From assembly GCF_963678635.1 (NCBI RefSeq), contig NC_087065.1, forward strand, positions 34,287,679-34,351,678: DNA of 64,000 nucleotides. Direction: 5' to 3'. A program made the position numbers and the translations under genes. The DNA is from Symsagittifera roscoffensis (taxonomy: Eukaryota; Xenacoelomorpha; Acoela; Convolutidae). Under the pieces are notes generated by a model that worked only from the letters and a program-made list of their open reading frames with translations, was not told the DNA's origin and searched no databases. Positions 1 to 12,599 of the stretch are shown piece after piece (position 1 is the stretch's first letter; the number at the start of each line of letters is the position of its first letter).

Positions 1-1200
1 CAAGTTGTCAATAAGTTCTCGCTCGAAGTCGACTCCATTTGACGCAATATTTTGAGTAGATCTGATGAAGAAAATAACGGTTCCCAGGAAAAACGGATCA
101 AAGATCATTTCGAGTTTTTTTTTCGCTTTCAGATTGAAGTGATCAAGTTAATAATTCAAAATAGAAAACGGAAAAATAAAAAAGCTATTTCAAAATAATG
201 AAATTTGTGACTGCAGCAGCTGTTTAAATCAAATGTCTGTTTTAAGCTTCTTTAACTGTAATTATGACATTTTAAGCTGCTTTTAACATTAAAAAATACA
301 ATAAACTTATATCAGTCGAATCAGCCAGAAAATCTTTCTCACTATAGCCCCTTCAGAATTACGACTCCCAAAAAATTGCAGAAATGAGTTAAATGACTTT
401 TAAAAAACCTCCGAAAAAGTTTGAAAACTTCTTGCAAAAAATACTTTTCTCTTAAAGATTTTGCGAAAAACGTGATCTTGCATTAAGTTCAAGAATATTG
501 CAAAATCTTCACTCATAGTAATACCAACCCATTTTGTTTCAGAACCTGAAGCCTGGCGTGTCATTCTGATCAATCGATCAGCGTCATTCGAATATTTTAC
601 AGACCATTTATCCACCAGGGAAAGGACAGTGCAGCGCTTGGCCATATATGGAATTCACTTGGTTGAAAATCAAACATAACTTAATTATTTTTCAATATTT
701 CTCTTGCAATAACAATTTTTCTGCCGTGATTTGAAAAAGATATTTCAAAAAAATTTATAAATGGTAAGTTAAGAACTGAAAAATCCTTAATTTTTATTTC
801 CCATTTTAGCATTTGTTTTCCTTTTGAACTGAAAATATAGAAAATTTGATGTGTTGGCGTTCAATAGGTTTGCAATCAGGTTGATATTGATTATTAGTTT
901 TAATTAATTTTGAGGCAAGCTTATCATTTTTTGTATGAAGTTACCGTACGGTGAATTTTTACAAATGATCAGGTAAATAATGCCGTATCATTAATCTATA
1001 TTCAGTAGTGATTGTACTAGACTCATTTTTATTTTAATTTTTTTGTGGCCAATTAAGACCTTAGGTCGCTGAAGGCAAATAAAAAACTTTGTGATGCTCA
1101 AAAACTGTTTGTAGGTTATGCTCAGAGGCAGTTTTGTGAGATAGTGGCGGTATAGTTGTTTCATGTGGCATAGCTTTGTCCCCCAGCGAGATACACAGAA
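1..1200. other. AT-rich intergenic DNA, no gene seen
   Basis: Only short open frames occur, with no recognisable protein motif and no repeat partner that I can find elsewhere in the window. The antisense frames at 400-645 and 991-1245 have no family resemblance and look like chance. Confidence 0.5.
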
Positions 1201-1219
1201 AGGTTGAAACGCTCCAACT

Positions 1220-1510
1220 TTTCTGGGAAGGGGGGTGGATACCACCTCAGGGATTCGACCCCCTGCCGACTTAAAGGGTCCCCCCTTGTACTATTTTATC
1301 ATATCCATTTTTGGCTGACGGACCCAAAATTTTTCTAAAGGCGCCTTTGGCGCCAGTAGATACTAACTTTGGGGGATTGCGCGCCGAAAAAAGCGAAGTT
1401 TTTAGTAAGCAGTTTCCAAAAAGTGCCTAAAACGCTATTTTTGGCCTACTTTTTCAAAATTTAGCCTGCGGCGCAGAAATTTTGGTCAAAACAAGGTCTT
1501 CTTAGTGCTT
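1220..1510 (-). repeat. Dispersed repeat D1, minus-strand copy
   Basis: On the minus strand this matches the segment near 51935-52340. Shared landmarks are GGCGCCAAAGGCGCC-like sequence, GCGCGC, GCGCCGCAGG and the CAGGGGGTCGAATCCCTGA-like end (seen here as CAGGGATTCGACCCCCTG). Further partial copies lie at 47590-47900 and about 50480-50720. There is no ORF, so it is probably a non-autonomous transposable element. The GGTCGAATCC stretch resembles a tRNA B box, which hints at a SINE, but I see no A box. Confidence 0.6.
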
Positions 1511-1671
1511 TAATATATATACAAATTAATTCACAATAATATTCAATTTATTAATTCATAATTTTTCGTTATTTTTAGTATCACTTTGTAAAAGAAAAAC
1601 ACTGAGAAATCAGTGCAATAAAAATACAACCTGTTTCAATCAAAACTATAATTGTGAACAAAAATTGATTT

Positions 1672-1935
1672 TCAACATCTTCGAAAATTGTGACGTCTCT
1701 TTAGTCCATGTATATCGCGCAACAGGTTTCCAATCGACCAGGCTTCATTTCTGAATGATAAAATTGGAATATCAGTACATTGCCTTTTCTTCTTCCTGGC
1801 CGTCAAAAGCATCAATGAGCACAAAACGTAACTTAGATAAACCAAACTCCACCCAAACTCTTTTATTCCTTTGCTTTCTGATGCTTGAGGTGTCTCTTGT
1901 TGCTCATAAGTCTGATTCTGAAATTTTCTGTTCAC
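1672..1935 (-). pseudogene. Repeated small ORF, WxIGNLLxDIHGL family (inverted copy)
   Basis: This 87-codon frame ends in a segment with RNEAWSIGNLLRDIHGLKRR. The same peptide core (RKKAWLIGNLLCDIHGLNR) is read on the plus strand at 4515-4745, and a frame-broken version is present at 10655-10872. The protein-level similarity of three copies in a repeat-rich region suggests a degraded coding piece of a mobile element or a small gene family. I do not recognise the family, and the start codon is not secure. Confidence 0.35.
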
Positions 1936-2600
1936 TCAACTTTAATTTTTGCAGGTTGATTGCATCTAGCCAAGAGTAGCGCCCACTCAGTTTTATACGT
2001 CGTTTTAGATCTCATAAACCTCTCTTTTATTGGGTGACAATACATGTAAAAAATACTTCCAGTTTCAAGATAATTGCGAGCGTCACACTTTTTAGTTCAT
2101 TCCTTCATGCAATCGCCCTAATTCATTTGATGACATAGTGGTCTAAACTAATCGGGACTCGAAGGTGCAAAAATGTCTTTTAAAGTCTTTACCTCTTTTG
2201 AATGCGAAAAGAATGTCCCGTGTGCTCTTTTGTACATAAAGCGGTATTTTAAAACAAAAATTTCCTAATTTCGGGTCCTCTCGAGATTTATCTTTTCACC
2301 ATCAACGTTCTAGAGCCCATATCACATGGTGTTATGCTACAATGTTCTCTGCGGAAAGTTTTCCTGATAAAAACTGGATCATGTTCCCTTGTAGCTAGGA
2401 AACATTTGTACGATATTGCTTTTGATGCAAAATCTTCATCTATGGTACATTTTTTCTTTTTCTAAGCGCACCATCTTTTGATATGCCCGAAATCTATGAT
2501 CTCTCATGGCATGCCCTGTCATTTAGATACATGTGCTGTCAGTTGATTTACTTACAACCATCGTCGTGAACTTCCAATTCACAATTTTGATTTCTTAATC
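1672..2600 (-). repeat. Inverted copy of the 10000-10880 segment
   Basis: The reverse complement of this stretch follows the order of about 10000-10880. Around 2335-2410 the text about a GGATCATGTTCCC-type block is the complement of the block at 10180-10240. Around 1675-1990 it is the complement of 10655-10880. The two arms lie about 8 kb apart in opposite orientation. Confidence 0.6.
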
Positions 2601-3819
2601 TATATGTAATAAATACAGACTGTTAGAAGTGTATATTATGGTAAATTTTAAATAATCAACCATTCCTTCCAGTTTTTTTGAAAAAGTTATGCAATCTTTT
2701 CAGTTTTCGCACTAGGGTTTTTTAACACAATTCGAAATTTCTTCCAGAATAACTACTCCGGGAATTTAAATGTCAAATCAGAATAACTAGTTTTTCAAAC
2801 CCATTCCTGTCCCAATGAATTGTGCACTCACCCGATTCTTTTAATTAGACTGTTCACACTCGCGACAAATGATGCTTCATGTAGGTTGATGAGATGCACG
2901 GTCGATGATCATGAAAGAAATCAAAAAAAGAAAACGATATTTTGGCAGAATTTTTTTTGGAGCTGGAGTAAAACGTTAAAAGCACAGGCAAGTCAGAGTA
3001 ACTAGATTACTGAACCTTGCTGTCCAATCAGTTTGTAAATTCAATCGTATCTTACATTTAAGGTTGTTTTGCTCGAGAAAAACCATCTGAGATTCAATAA
3101 TAAGAGAAGTTGTTGGCTCTTTCCTCTTGCGCTTTGACAAGGCTGCTTGAATAGGCAACAACTCAATTACTTTTGTAGACTGTAGGAAACACGTTGACAA
3201 GTTCGAATGACAAGTGTTTTTTTTGTTCGGAACTATGTAATTCAACCGTCCTTTGGAATTGAACTTTTGAAGCGAACATCACAATCTTTTTGTCTGTTCT
3301 ATCTGTGTCTGAAGTAGCAGAACTGCTGATCAGTCTTTTTTGAAGCCTCTTGTCTATAATTTACCTTTAAAACCCTGTTGCTTTTATCTTGATGCCTTGA
3401 ACAAACTGTTTTCAGTTTTTTAATGAAGCAAAATGAAGCAAAAGGAAGCGAAATGACTTCGGCGGCTTACACGTGGAATTTGCTTCTGGTGCAGAGATCG
3501 TATAAACTTTTGGGGTTTCCATTTTTCCTTGCCATGAGTGCGTGTGCAAGATCTTTAAAGTTTGTCCTGAGTTCTCCCCTATCCATTTTTATAGGCGTAT
3601 GAACAAAGACAGAAAGACGGTCCCAAACAACCAATCGCGTTCATACCTTCATAACTTTTCGAGATGTGGGACCGATGGGTGAAAAATCAGTTATTTAGAA
3701 GTCTTTTTTTTAACTGCTCTGAAGTCACGTTACTATGAATTCCAACCCTAAAGGACGTCTTTAGCTGTGTTTTCGGAGCAACTACGTTTTTCTAAAAACT
3801 CATCATGATGTTTTTCAGA

Positions 3820-4255
3820 AAATTTTAACCGAAACCGAAATGATACTGAATTCGATACCCTTGACAATTGTAACTGACTACCAAAAAAAACGACGAGCCA
3901 TTGACGCCAAATCAATCTCGCATTCAACGACCATCCACCAGCCTTCCACCAGGAGTTTTCAGCGACAGCATGCCATTAACTTACAATAAATGGACCCACG
4001 TTCAACAGATGATGAACCACCTGTGGACGCGCTTGAAGAAGGAGCTCTCACCTTCACTAATGTAAGGGTCCAACTGGAATGAAATGCAGCCACCATTGAA
4101 GGTTGGAAACATTGTGTGGGTACTCGAAAATCTCACACCGCGAGGTATAGGGCCGATTGGACCTTTGGTGGAGGAACATCCAGGAAGAGATGGCACAACA
4201 CGAGTGGTGACCGTGAAAACAGACCCGCTATGGCTCTTGTTATGGTTTTGTGATT
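3820..4255 (+). pseudogene. pol: BEL/Pao retrotransposon pol, integrase C-terminal fragment
   Basis: The plus strand reads the end of a BEL/Pao-type integrase. First comes a segment resembling 'NS.PLT.VTDYQ...PLTPN' (about 3840-3920, with a frame change). Then comes LPPGVFSDSMPLTYNKW followed by VQQMMNHLWTRLKKE (about 3940-4050). After a TAA at about 4063-4065 comes QPPLKVGNIVWVLENL...PIGPLVEEHPGRDGTTR (to about 4215). The order W-x3-Q...W.R..KE, LKVGDLV, and G.V.EVHPGxDG.xRV is characteristic of BEL/Pao elements. A stop and at least one frame shift show that it is dead. No LTR or other pol domain is recognisable around it. Confidence 0.75.
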
Positions 4256-4514
4256 AATTTTTTGCAACGCTTTTTGCGCCATTCCAGACACTTCGGGGCC
4301 CCCGGGAATAGGTTGCCGAAGCAACAAATTTTTCCCAATCTTTGTAAGACAAAACTCACTCTGATCAAACATTTGTAATCTCTTTGATGTAGACAAACCT
4401 CTATCTCGAAACAAACCAGAACTAAAAAAAAGTTGACTTTTGGAGCCTTGTTTTGACATAAAGTGACAACTCAACTAAAAGTCGCCTCAATTCTGCCTGT
4501 TTTCTATACTGCTA

Positions 4515-4745
4515 ATGGTTTCTTTCAATTCAAACAAGAGACGCAACCATCAGAATTGTGGGTTAGAAGAGCTTTCCATGAAGTTTGGTTTATGTAAATT
4601 GCATTTTATGCTCATTGATGCTTTTTATGAACGGGAAGAAAACATTGATATTGATTTCCAAAGATTTTCGCTCAGAAAAAAAGCTTGGTTGATTGGAAAT
4701 TTGTTGTGTGATATTCATGGACTAAACAGGCTTCTTGACTTTTAA
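4515..4745 (+). pseudogene. Repeated small ORF, WxIGNLLxDIHGL family (copy A)
   Basis: This 76-codon plus-strand frame contains SMKFGLCKLHFMLIDAF and ends in RKKAWLIGNLLCDIHGLNR. Related copies are at 1672-1935 (minus strand) and 10655-10872 (broken). The segment starts exactly where copies A and B of the large duplication rejoin after the extra 1 kb in B. No known domain is recognised. It could be an exon of an autonomous element whose other parts are lost. Confidence 0.35.
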
Positions 4746-4984
4746 AAGATTATAGATTAAACAAAAAAACAAGAACTTAATTGAAAATTCATTGAACAAA
4801 CAAAAAAATGACAAAATTTTTCTATTAGATTTGGATATAGAACGTCGTTTTTTTAAACAAAAAAATTAAATTTCTGAAACTTTCCCGCAAAATGAAATAA
4901 GGAAAACACATGAACCTATAAACATGATTAATTTTTTTCGTTCCTATTCTTTTTCAACAAAAAGCGTTGTCGAACTTGTTTAAT

Positions 4985-5246
4985 TTGTTTTAACAGTTGA
5001 ATATGCCTAAATTTCAATATTTTGTCAGATAATTTTTATCACACCCTTCACAAAAAGATAGCTAAATTGAAAAGAAAAACTGAAACAACATTTTTTGTAT
5101 TTATTTCTGAAAAATATGGCGAAGACATTCTTTGCTATTTTCTCAACAACCAGCTATTCATGACCCTAAAGCAAGTCATGGAAGTTGGCTGCCTGGCTGC
5201 TTTTTGTAAAAAAAAAATTGCTAGTATTAGGGCAAAAGTTTTTTGA
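4985..5246 (+). pseudogene. Repeated ORF, IAKLKRKxET family (copy A)
   Basis: The frame at 5022-5246 reads KIAKLKRKTETTFFVFISE, then CYFLNNQLFMTLKQ, AAFCKK and IASIRAKVF before its stop. The copy at 11150-11370 encodes the same order (IAKLKRKSETTVFV, CYLQNNQLFMTL, LAAFCQKIAGIRAKTF), and a third decayed copy lies near 15936-16110. In all three the similarity begins right after a T-rich stretch ending in CAG (at about 5019 here), so it may be an exon. The function is unknown. Confidence 0.4.
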
Positions 5247-6560
5247 GTCAAGGATTGATTAAGTTAGAAATTTGAAAAATCAAAAAAGTTTTTTATCAAA
5301 ATTGAAACACGAAACTAAGTACTTGAATTGATAAGTTTTTGAATAGTTTTAATCAGTACGCCTCAAAGCAAATTGGAGCAAAAATATCATTTCTTAACTG
5401 TCAAGGTGATAAACATCATTAACGCATAAGGAATGGTTTCCACCAAATCCAAAACAGAAACTGTCATTTTTAAAAAAAATTATCATAAATTTTTGACGGT
5501 ACGACAAAAAATTAAAACTTTATAGCGTACTCACAGCAACTGCACAGCCGTTTTAAAAAATTGAACCAAATTAGAAAAAATATATATTTTTTCTACAGTG
5601 ACCGCCCAAAGACGTATGTTTTCAAATTGTATGTTTTAGACATTCTCTTTGAAAGGAAGCTAGGCAATTTTTTATATTTAAACTAGATAAAATTTAATGA
5701 AAACAAACAGCCAATACCTTGAATAATGAGGCCAAGCTGCGCATTTGCAGAATTTTCAGCGGAATCCGCAACAAGCTAAAGATAGGTTCGTCACGGATTC
5801 TGCTGCTTTTCTTTGAACTTCTTTGCTGACTTGATTTCCACGAATACAAAACTAAAGCGTTGTAACGCTCAAAATGAGCGTAAAAAAATCAAAAACATGA
5901 AAATTTCTTGCAAAATGAAATAAGGGAAACGCAAAAGGGCAAAAATTTTTTGAACCAGGGATTGAATAATTTTTAGAAATTTGAACAATGAAAAACGTTT
6001 TGTATCCAAACTGAAACAGGAAATCAAGTACTTAAATTAATTCTTTTTTTAGCAAGTTTTTAAATAGTTTTAGTCAGTATGTTTCAAAACAAATGGGAGC
6101 AAAACCGCAAATTATCATTTCTTAATCGTCAAGGTGATATACATCACCAACGCATACGAAATGGTTTCCACCAAATCAAAAACATAAATTGTCATTTTTC
6201 AAGAAATACCATAAATTTCTGACGGTACTACAAAGAACTAAAACATTTTAGCGTCTTCACAGCAACTCTACAGCCGTAAATGAAAGTTTGTCAAAATTAG
6301 AGAAAAATATTTTTCCACAGCGACAGCTCAGAGACGAATGTTTTCAAATTGTATGTTTTGAACATTCTCTTTGAAATGAAGCTAAGCAATTTTTTTATTT
6401 AAAATAGATAAATTTTAAAGAATACAAACAGCCAGAACTTTGAATAACGAAGCGAAGCTGCGCATTTAGAAAGTTTTAAGCGGAATCCGCAACAAGTCAA
6501 AGATAGGTTTGTTGCGGATTCTGCTACTTTTCTTTGAACTTCTTCGCTGTTTTGATTTGC
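5232..6560 (+). repeat. Tandem pair of ~0.6 kb repeats inside copy A
   Basis: 5232-5860 and about 5941-6560 share the same succession: an AAGGATTGA/AGGGATTGAA start, an AAATTGAAACACGAAA-type stretch, TTTCTGACGGTAC, CACAGCAACT, ATGTTTTCAAATTGTATG, AGCGGAATCCGCAACAAG, and a TTCTGCT(G/A)CTTTTCTTTG end. Copy B has only one equivalent, at 11370-11870. The GCGGAATCCGC palindrome recurs at about 5777, 6480, 7467 and 11803. No gene is seen. Confidence 0.65.
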
Positions 6561-6569
6561 ACAAATTTA

Positions 6570-7745
6570 TAAATAAAGCATTGTATTGCTGAAAATTTAT
6601 CCAAAAGTAGACAATTTTGTCGAGTTCGCAACAAACATTAAGAAACAACCATTTTTTTGAAACCCACAAATAAATAATAAAATTTAGGCATAGAAATATT
6701 GAGCTAATGTGGAGTCCCCAACAATAAGTGGAACCCGCATTTTATTGGCAGATTCCAGTTACATGTATCCTGACGTTTCAAATCATAACGCTTTTTTTTA
6801 CTGAAGGTCACCAACAAGTTCATTCTCCTTTACCCCCAATTTCGATCTCCATTTCTGCCAATTTACACCCAACATCGAACTCATTTCCTGACAGGTTTGG
6901 TAACAAATCCTGTCAGTTTCGCTCTCCGTTCCTATCTCGTTTGATCTCAATTCTTGCCCCTAAACTCATTTTCGATCTTAATTCAAGCAGATTCTGTTTC
7001 AATACCACCTCTCATTTTACCATCACATCTGAATTACTGATGATTAGAAGTCAACCTGAACCCACTATGGTTCCAAACAATGATTTAATAGCCTGATGGT
7101 TTCCATATCGATCCAGAAAAATTTTGCTTGCTGGGACTATTCCAAAAAATTTTAATGTATAACATGCATCGATTTAGTTAACCAATGTTGTTAGATTTGT
7201 TCGTTGATTTCACGAACAATCAATGGTGAAACCTTTTCTTTTAATTTCCGTTTTGCTGGATAAAAACTCCAGCTCTTAAAAATTATTGTTCACAATTAAG
7301 CATTATTTTTGCAACAACCGGTTTGGTTCAAAATAGAAAAATTGCGGAATCTGCTCGTTTTTAGGATTTCCGCTTACGACTGCGGATTTCATATGGATTT
7401 GAGGATACATTTTCTCGAGAATCCGCTCACAGTTGCGGAAATCAGAACAACTATCTATAATCGCTTGTTGCGGAATCCGCGGCAAAACAAATGTGCTGAC
7501 AAAATCTATTTTAGAAAAATTTGTACGCGGATTCCACGGAGTTTAACACTTTGACATTGGAACAAAAAATAGGCGACTTTATTGAAGAAGAAAATGAGTT
7601 ATGATTGATTGTTTTGATATGCAATGAATCATTTGTTTTTGAAAAAGTATAATCAATTTCATGGTCATATTTTTAGATTCCGTAGATTGAACGAGGAAAG
7701 ATGTAACCGACGAATCTGGTTTGAAGGAGGCAAGTGAGAGTAAAT
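6570..7745. repeat. Right part of copy A, no supported gene
   Basis: The open frame at 6728-7096 and its weaker counterpart at 11763-12029 share short stretches, but the frame is not kept between copies. I therefore treat it as non-coding repeat. Several GCGGA-rich short inverted motifs occur at 7340-7540. Confidence 0.5.
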
Positions 7746-8894
7746 TAAATTGACAAATTCAAAAGTCAAATCAGAATAACTACTTTTTCAAACCCATTCC
7801 CGTCCCAATGAATTGTGCAATCAACCGATTCTTTTAATTCTACTGTTTGCACTTGTAACGAATGAAGCTTCATGTAGATTGATGAGATGCACGGTCGATG
7901 ATTAAAAAAGAAATTTGAAAAGAAAAAATATCTTGGCAGACAATTTTTTAGAGCTGAAGTCAGAAGTGAAAAGCCCAGGCAAGTCAAAATAACTAGATTT
8001 CTGACCCTTGCTGTCCAATCAGTTTGTTGTTTCAATCGTAATTTGCATTTAGGGTAGTTTTGCTTGAGACAAATCAGTGATTCAATAATAAGAGAAACTA
8101 CTGGCTCTTTCCTTTTGCGCTTTGACAAGGCTGCTTGAATAGCAACAACTCAATTACTTTTGTAGACTGTAGAAAACACGTTGACAAGTTCGAATGACAT
8201 GTGATTTTTTTTGGAACTTTGACCGAACTTTGGAACTGAACTTTTGAAGCGAACAGCGCAATCTTTTTGTCTGTTCTATCTGTGTGTGAAGTAGCAGAAC
8301 TGATTCTCTTAATAAGCTCAGTCTTTTTTGAAGCCTCTAGTCCTAACTTACCTGTTGTTTTTATCTTGAAGCCTTGAACAAACTGTTTTCTGTTTTTTAA
8401 TGAATTTTGAATTTGCATCTCATTCCAGTTCGGCTGAACTATCCTTTATGGGTTTCCAGAAAAGTTTTTTGAATTTGTTTTTTTTTGTTTTTTTTTGATA
8501 ATTTTTTACTGCAAGCAAAGTTGATTTTGGCGGCTTACACTTGGAATTTGCTTCTGATGCAGGGCAGGGATTATATAGTCATTCGGGGTTTCTGTTTTCC
8601 TTGACATGAGTGGGTGAGAAAAGTTGTTAAGGTTTCTCCTGAGTTCTCCCCAGTCCAATTTTATAGGCCTATGAACAAAATCAGAAAGACCGTCCCAAAA
8701 CACTGATCGCATTCATACCTTCATAACTTTTTGAGATGTGAGATCATGGGTGAAAAATCAGTAATGCAGAAGTCGTTCATTAACTGATCTGAAGTCACGT
8801 TATCATTGATTCCAACACTAAAAGACGTCTTTAGCTGTGTTTTCGAAGCAACTATGTTTTCCCAAAATTCACACTTCATGTTTTTCAGACAATT

Positions 8895-9340
8895 TTAACC
8901 GAAACCAAAGAGATACTGAATTTGAGACCCTTGACAAATGTAACTGACTACCAAGAAAACGACGAGCCACTGACCCCAAATCTCCTTCTCATTCAACGAC
9001 CGTTCAGTAGCCTTCCACCAGGAGTATTCGGCGACAGCATGCCATTAAGTTACCATAAATAGACCCACGTTCAACAGATGATGAACCACTTGTGGAAGCG
9101 CTTGAAGAAGGAGCACCTACATTCACTAATAAAATGCTCCAAGTGGAAAGCAATGCAGCCACCATTGAAGCTTGGAGACATAATGTGGGTGCTCAAAAAT
9201 CTCACGCCGCGGGGTATATGGCCGATTGGACGTGTGGTGGAGGAACATGCAGGCCGAATTGGCACAACATGAGTGGTGACCATGAGAACGGCTTACGGCA
9301 CCTTCAACTGCCCCGCTATAGCTCCTGTTAAGGTTTATTT
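8895..9340 (+). pseudogene. pol: BEL/Pao retrotransposon pol, integrase C-terminal fragment (copy B)
   Basis: This is better preserved than the copy at 3820-4255. EILNLRPLTNVTDYQENDEP and LTPNLLLIQRP run into LPPGVFGDSMPLSYHK. A TAG follows (about 9059-9061), then VQQMMNHLWKRLKKE, QPPLKLGDIMWVLKNL, GIWPIGRVVEEHAG, and a TGA before VVTMRTAYG. The NSRPLT...DEPLTPN...LPPG...W...Q...FW.RW..E...L..GD.V.....P.G.VxEVHPG path is typical of BEL/Pao integrases. Two stops make it a pseudogene. Confidence 0.78.
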
Positions 9341-9624
9341 TGTTAATGTTCGCAACGACTTTTGAGCCGTACAGACAATTCGGGCGCCCCGGGAATATGT
9401 TGCCGAAGTAACAATTTTTTCTCAAACTTTGTTAAACAAAAGTCACTAGAATCAAAACTTTGTAATTTCTTTGCTATAGACAATTTCGAAACAAACCAGA
9501 ACTAAGAAGTTTGTATATTGGAGCCATGTTTTGAAATAAAGTGACAAGTCAGCTACAGTTTGCCTCATTTCTGCATAGCATATTTTCTATATTGCTAATG
9601 ATTTCTCTCAAATCATTTTAAGAA

Positions 9625-10650
9625 ATTTGATTCAGAAAGCTCCTGCCAAAATATTAATGTATATTTTGAGTTTTTGTGATCAATCACGGTGTATCTCATC
9701 AAGCTACTTGAAGCTACTTATTTTGGATTGTAATAATTAGAAACTTCCAAATCGATTGGTTCTAGAATCAGATAGGTCAGGATTCAGTCTGAAAAACTAG
9801 TATTTCTGGTTTGACTGTGGGCCCAATTTATGACAAAGTAACTCAGCTGATGATATTTTAATTCTCAAGGTTGTTTTTTCTGGAAAATTTTCGAGAAGAA
9901 ATTCCGAGGCTCTAGTTTTGAAAACTGAACAAATCAGACGAGTTCTTCAAAAACTGACAAATTTATGATCATTTGAAGTTTACAAAATCTCGATAATACC
10001 AGTCCCTTTTTCTTGGATTTACAAATCAAAATCCTAAATGGGAAAGTCACGACACCAACTGACAGCCACAAGCATCTAAAAGACAGGTCGTGCCAAGTGA
10101 GATCACATATTTTGGAGACATATGTATCAGATAAAGATTTGCATTAAGAGCATAAAACTTGAAACAGGTTCCTAGCTGCAAGGGGACATGATCCAATTAT
10201 TATCGGGAAACATTTCTGCAGGCAGCATTGTCGCATGACCCCCGTGACATGGGTTGTAGAATGGTGAAAAGAGATAAACCTAGAGGACTCGTACTTAGAA
10301 AATAAAAACTCCTGAAAGACGAAAAGGCTCAAAAGATGACTGGGAACGCGCTTGTCGCTTTCAAAAGAAGCAACAATTGAGAAGAACTTCTTGCACCCTC
10401 AAATTCCTACAAAACTAAAGCACTAGGTTCTCAAACAAATGAGGCTGTCGTCTGAAGGATTTTGCTTGTACTAAGAAGTGTCACGCTTGCAATCATCTTG
10501 ACCCTTAAAGTACTTCCACTTGTGCTGCCACTCAATAAAGACGGGTTCTTAGAACGTAAGTGACCGAATCAATAGAGTTTGTGATAAAAATGGGTAGATG
10601 CAATCAATCTAAAAAATTGGTGTTTAGTCATTAAAACGTTTCAAATTTAG
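9625..10650. repeat. ~1 kb segment present in copy B but not in copy A
   Basis: Copies A and B agree up to about 4513/9605 and again from about 4530/10655. The intervening ~1.04 kb is found only in B. Part of it (about 10000-10560) reappears inverted at 2040-2600. It is either an insertion in B or a deletion in A. I see no coding potential and no clear terminal repeats. Confidence 0.5.
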
Positions 10651-10654
10651 TTTT

Positions 10655-10872
10655 CCAGAAAAGAGACGCAACCATCAGAAATGTGGATTAGAAGAGCTTT
10701 CCATGAAGTTTGGCAGGTGTAAATTGCGTTTTATGATCATTGATGCTTTTGATGCAAGGGAAGAAAAAAATTATACTGATTTTTCAAAAATTTTTGCTCA
10801 GAAAAAAGGTTTGGTTGATTGGTAACTTGTTGTGTGATACACATGGACTAAACAGGCTTCATGACCTCTACA
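10655..10872 (+). pseudogene. Repeated small ORF, WxIGNLLxDIHGL family (copy B, broken)
   Basis: The DNA matches 4540-4745 closely (AGAGACGCAACCATCAGAA, TTGATTGG, GTGTGATA-CACATGGACTAAACAGG), but the frame is interrupted. No domain is recognised. Confidence 0.4.
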
Positions 10873-11149
10873 AGATCATTGAATTAATTAAAAAATTAAA
10901 AATTTAATTGAAGATTCATTGAGCAAGCAAAAAAAATAAAAGAAAAATGACCAAACTTTTGGTATTTAGAACGTCATTTTTAAACAAAAAAATCAAAAAT
11001 CTTCCCGCAAAATGAAAGAAATTTTCCCGCAAAAAGAAATAAAGAAAAATAATAGGGTTTTTTAATTTTGTTTTAGTTTTTTTCGTTCCTTTTCTCTTTC
11101 AACAAAAACCGTTGCCAAATCAAACTTGTTTCAATTGTTGTTTTACCAG

Positions 11150-11370
11150 CTGAATATGCCTAAGTTTTATTGTTTTTCAGATATTTTTATCACCCCAAAA
11201 ACATAGCTAAATTGAAAAGAAAATCTGAAACAACAGTTTTTGTAATTTTTAGCGAAAACATTCGGTGCTATTTGCAGAACAACCAGCTATTCATGACCTT
11301 ACAGGCAAGTCATGGGCGTCTGGCTGCGTTTTGTCAAAAAATTGCTGGTATCAGGGCAAAAACTTTTTGA
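11150..11370 (+). pseudogene. Repeated ORF, IAKLKRKxET family (copy B)
   Basis: See the copy at 4985-5246. The frame is open from about 11170 to a TGA at 11368-11370 and follows a TTTTATTGTTTTTCAG acceptor-like stretch ending at about 11179. Conservation at the amino acid level between A and B, despite indels in other frames, hints at past coding. Confidence 0.4.
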
Positions 11371-12599
11371 ATTAAGGATTGTTTAAGTTTTTAAGAAGTT
11401 TGAAAATTGAAAAAAGTATCGCATCAAAATTGAAACACAAAAACAAGTACTTAAATTAATACGATTAGGTCTGTTATTAAGTCTGTTTAATAGTTTTAAT
11501 CAGTGAGCTTCAAACCAAATTGGAGAAAAAGCGCAAATTATCATTTCATAATTGTCATGGTGACAAACATCAGCAACGTCAAGCAACTCTACAGCCGTAA
11601 ATGACATTTGCACAAAACTTGAGAAAACTATTTTTCCCACAGCGTCCGCCCAAAGATGAATGTTTTCAAAATGTATCTGGTAGACATTCTCTTTGAAATG
11701 AAGCAAAACAATCAAAAACAATTGAACTAGATAAAATTTAAGGAAAACAGACACGGAAAACCTTGAATAACGAGGCCAAGCTGTGCCTTTGCAGAAATTT
11801 AAGCGGAATCCGCAGCAAGCCAAAGATAGGTTTGTCGCGGGTTCTTTTTTTTTCTTTGAACTTTTTTGCTGTTTCTCCATTCCTGTCTTGTTTAAACTCA
11901 TTTTTGATCTTAATTCAAGTCAATTCTATCTCAAATCCACCTCTCATCCTAACCATCACATCTGAATTACTGATGATTAGAATTCAACCTGAACCCACTA
12001 TAATTCCAAACAATAATTTAATTCCCTGATGGTTTCCATATCGATCCCGAAAATTTTGCTGGGAAAAATCCAAAAAGTTTTAACGAACAATGGTTAAACC
12101 TGTTTATAAATTTCCGTATTGCTACCTCTTCAATTTTATTCTTCCCAATTAAAAAGAAAAAATATTAATTTTTCAACAGCTGGTTAAGTTTAATATAAAA
12201 AAGTTGTGGAATCAGCTTGTTTTTGAGATTTCCGCTTACGATTTTTGCGGTTTCCACTTACATTTTCTCGAACCCACTCACAGTTGCGGAAATCAGGATA
12301 ACTATCTATTTTCGCTTGTTGCGGAATTTGCGACAAAACAATTGTGCTGACAAAATCAACGTTACAAAAAATTGTACGCGGAATCCACGGAATTTAACAA
12401 TTTGACACTAAGAACAAAAAATAGTCGACTATATTGAAAAGGAAATTGAGCTATACTCGGTTGTTTTGATATGCAATGAATCGTTTGTTTTTGAAAAAGT
12501 ATAATCAATTTCATGGTCTAAATTTTGGATTCCGTAGATTGAACGAGGGAAGATGTAGTCGATGAATCTGGTTTGAAAGAGGCAAGTGAGAGTACATCT

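Larger units (their letters stand above)
2750..7745 (+). repeat. Segmental tandem duplication, copy A
   Basis: Copy A and copy B (7755-12600) match in order along their length. Anchors are 2790-2850 with 7785-7850, 3061-4260 with 8050-9340, 4515-5250 with 10655-11375, and 7309-7740 with 12170-12600. Offsets vary from about 4.86 to 6.14 kb because B carries about 1 kb extra at 9625-10650 and A carries an internal duplication at 5232-6560. Divergence is clearly visible, so the event is not very recent. Confidence 0.75.

Noticed and set aside
7766-8712. Minus-strand ORFs of 68-120 codons in copy B
   Set aside because: The corresponding frames in copy A are not conserved and no domain is visible.
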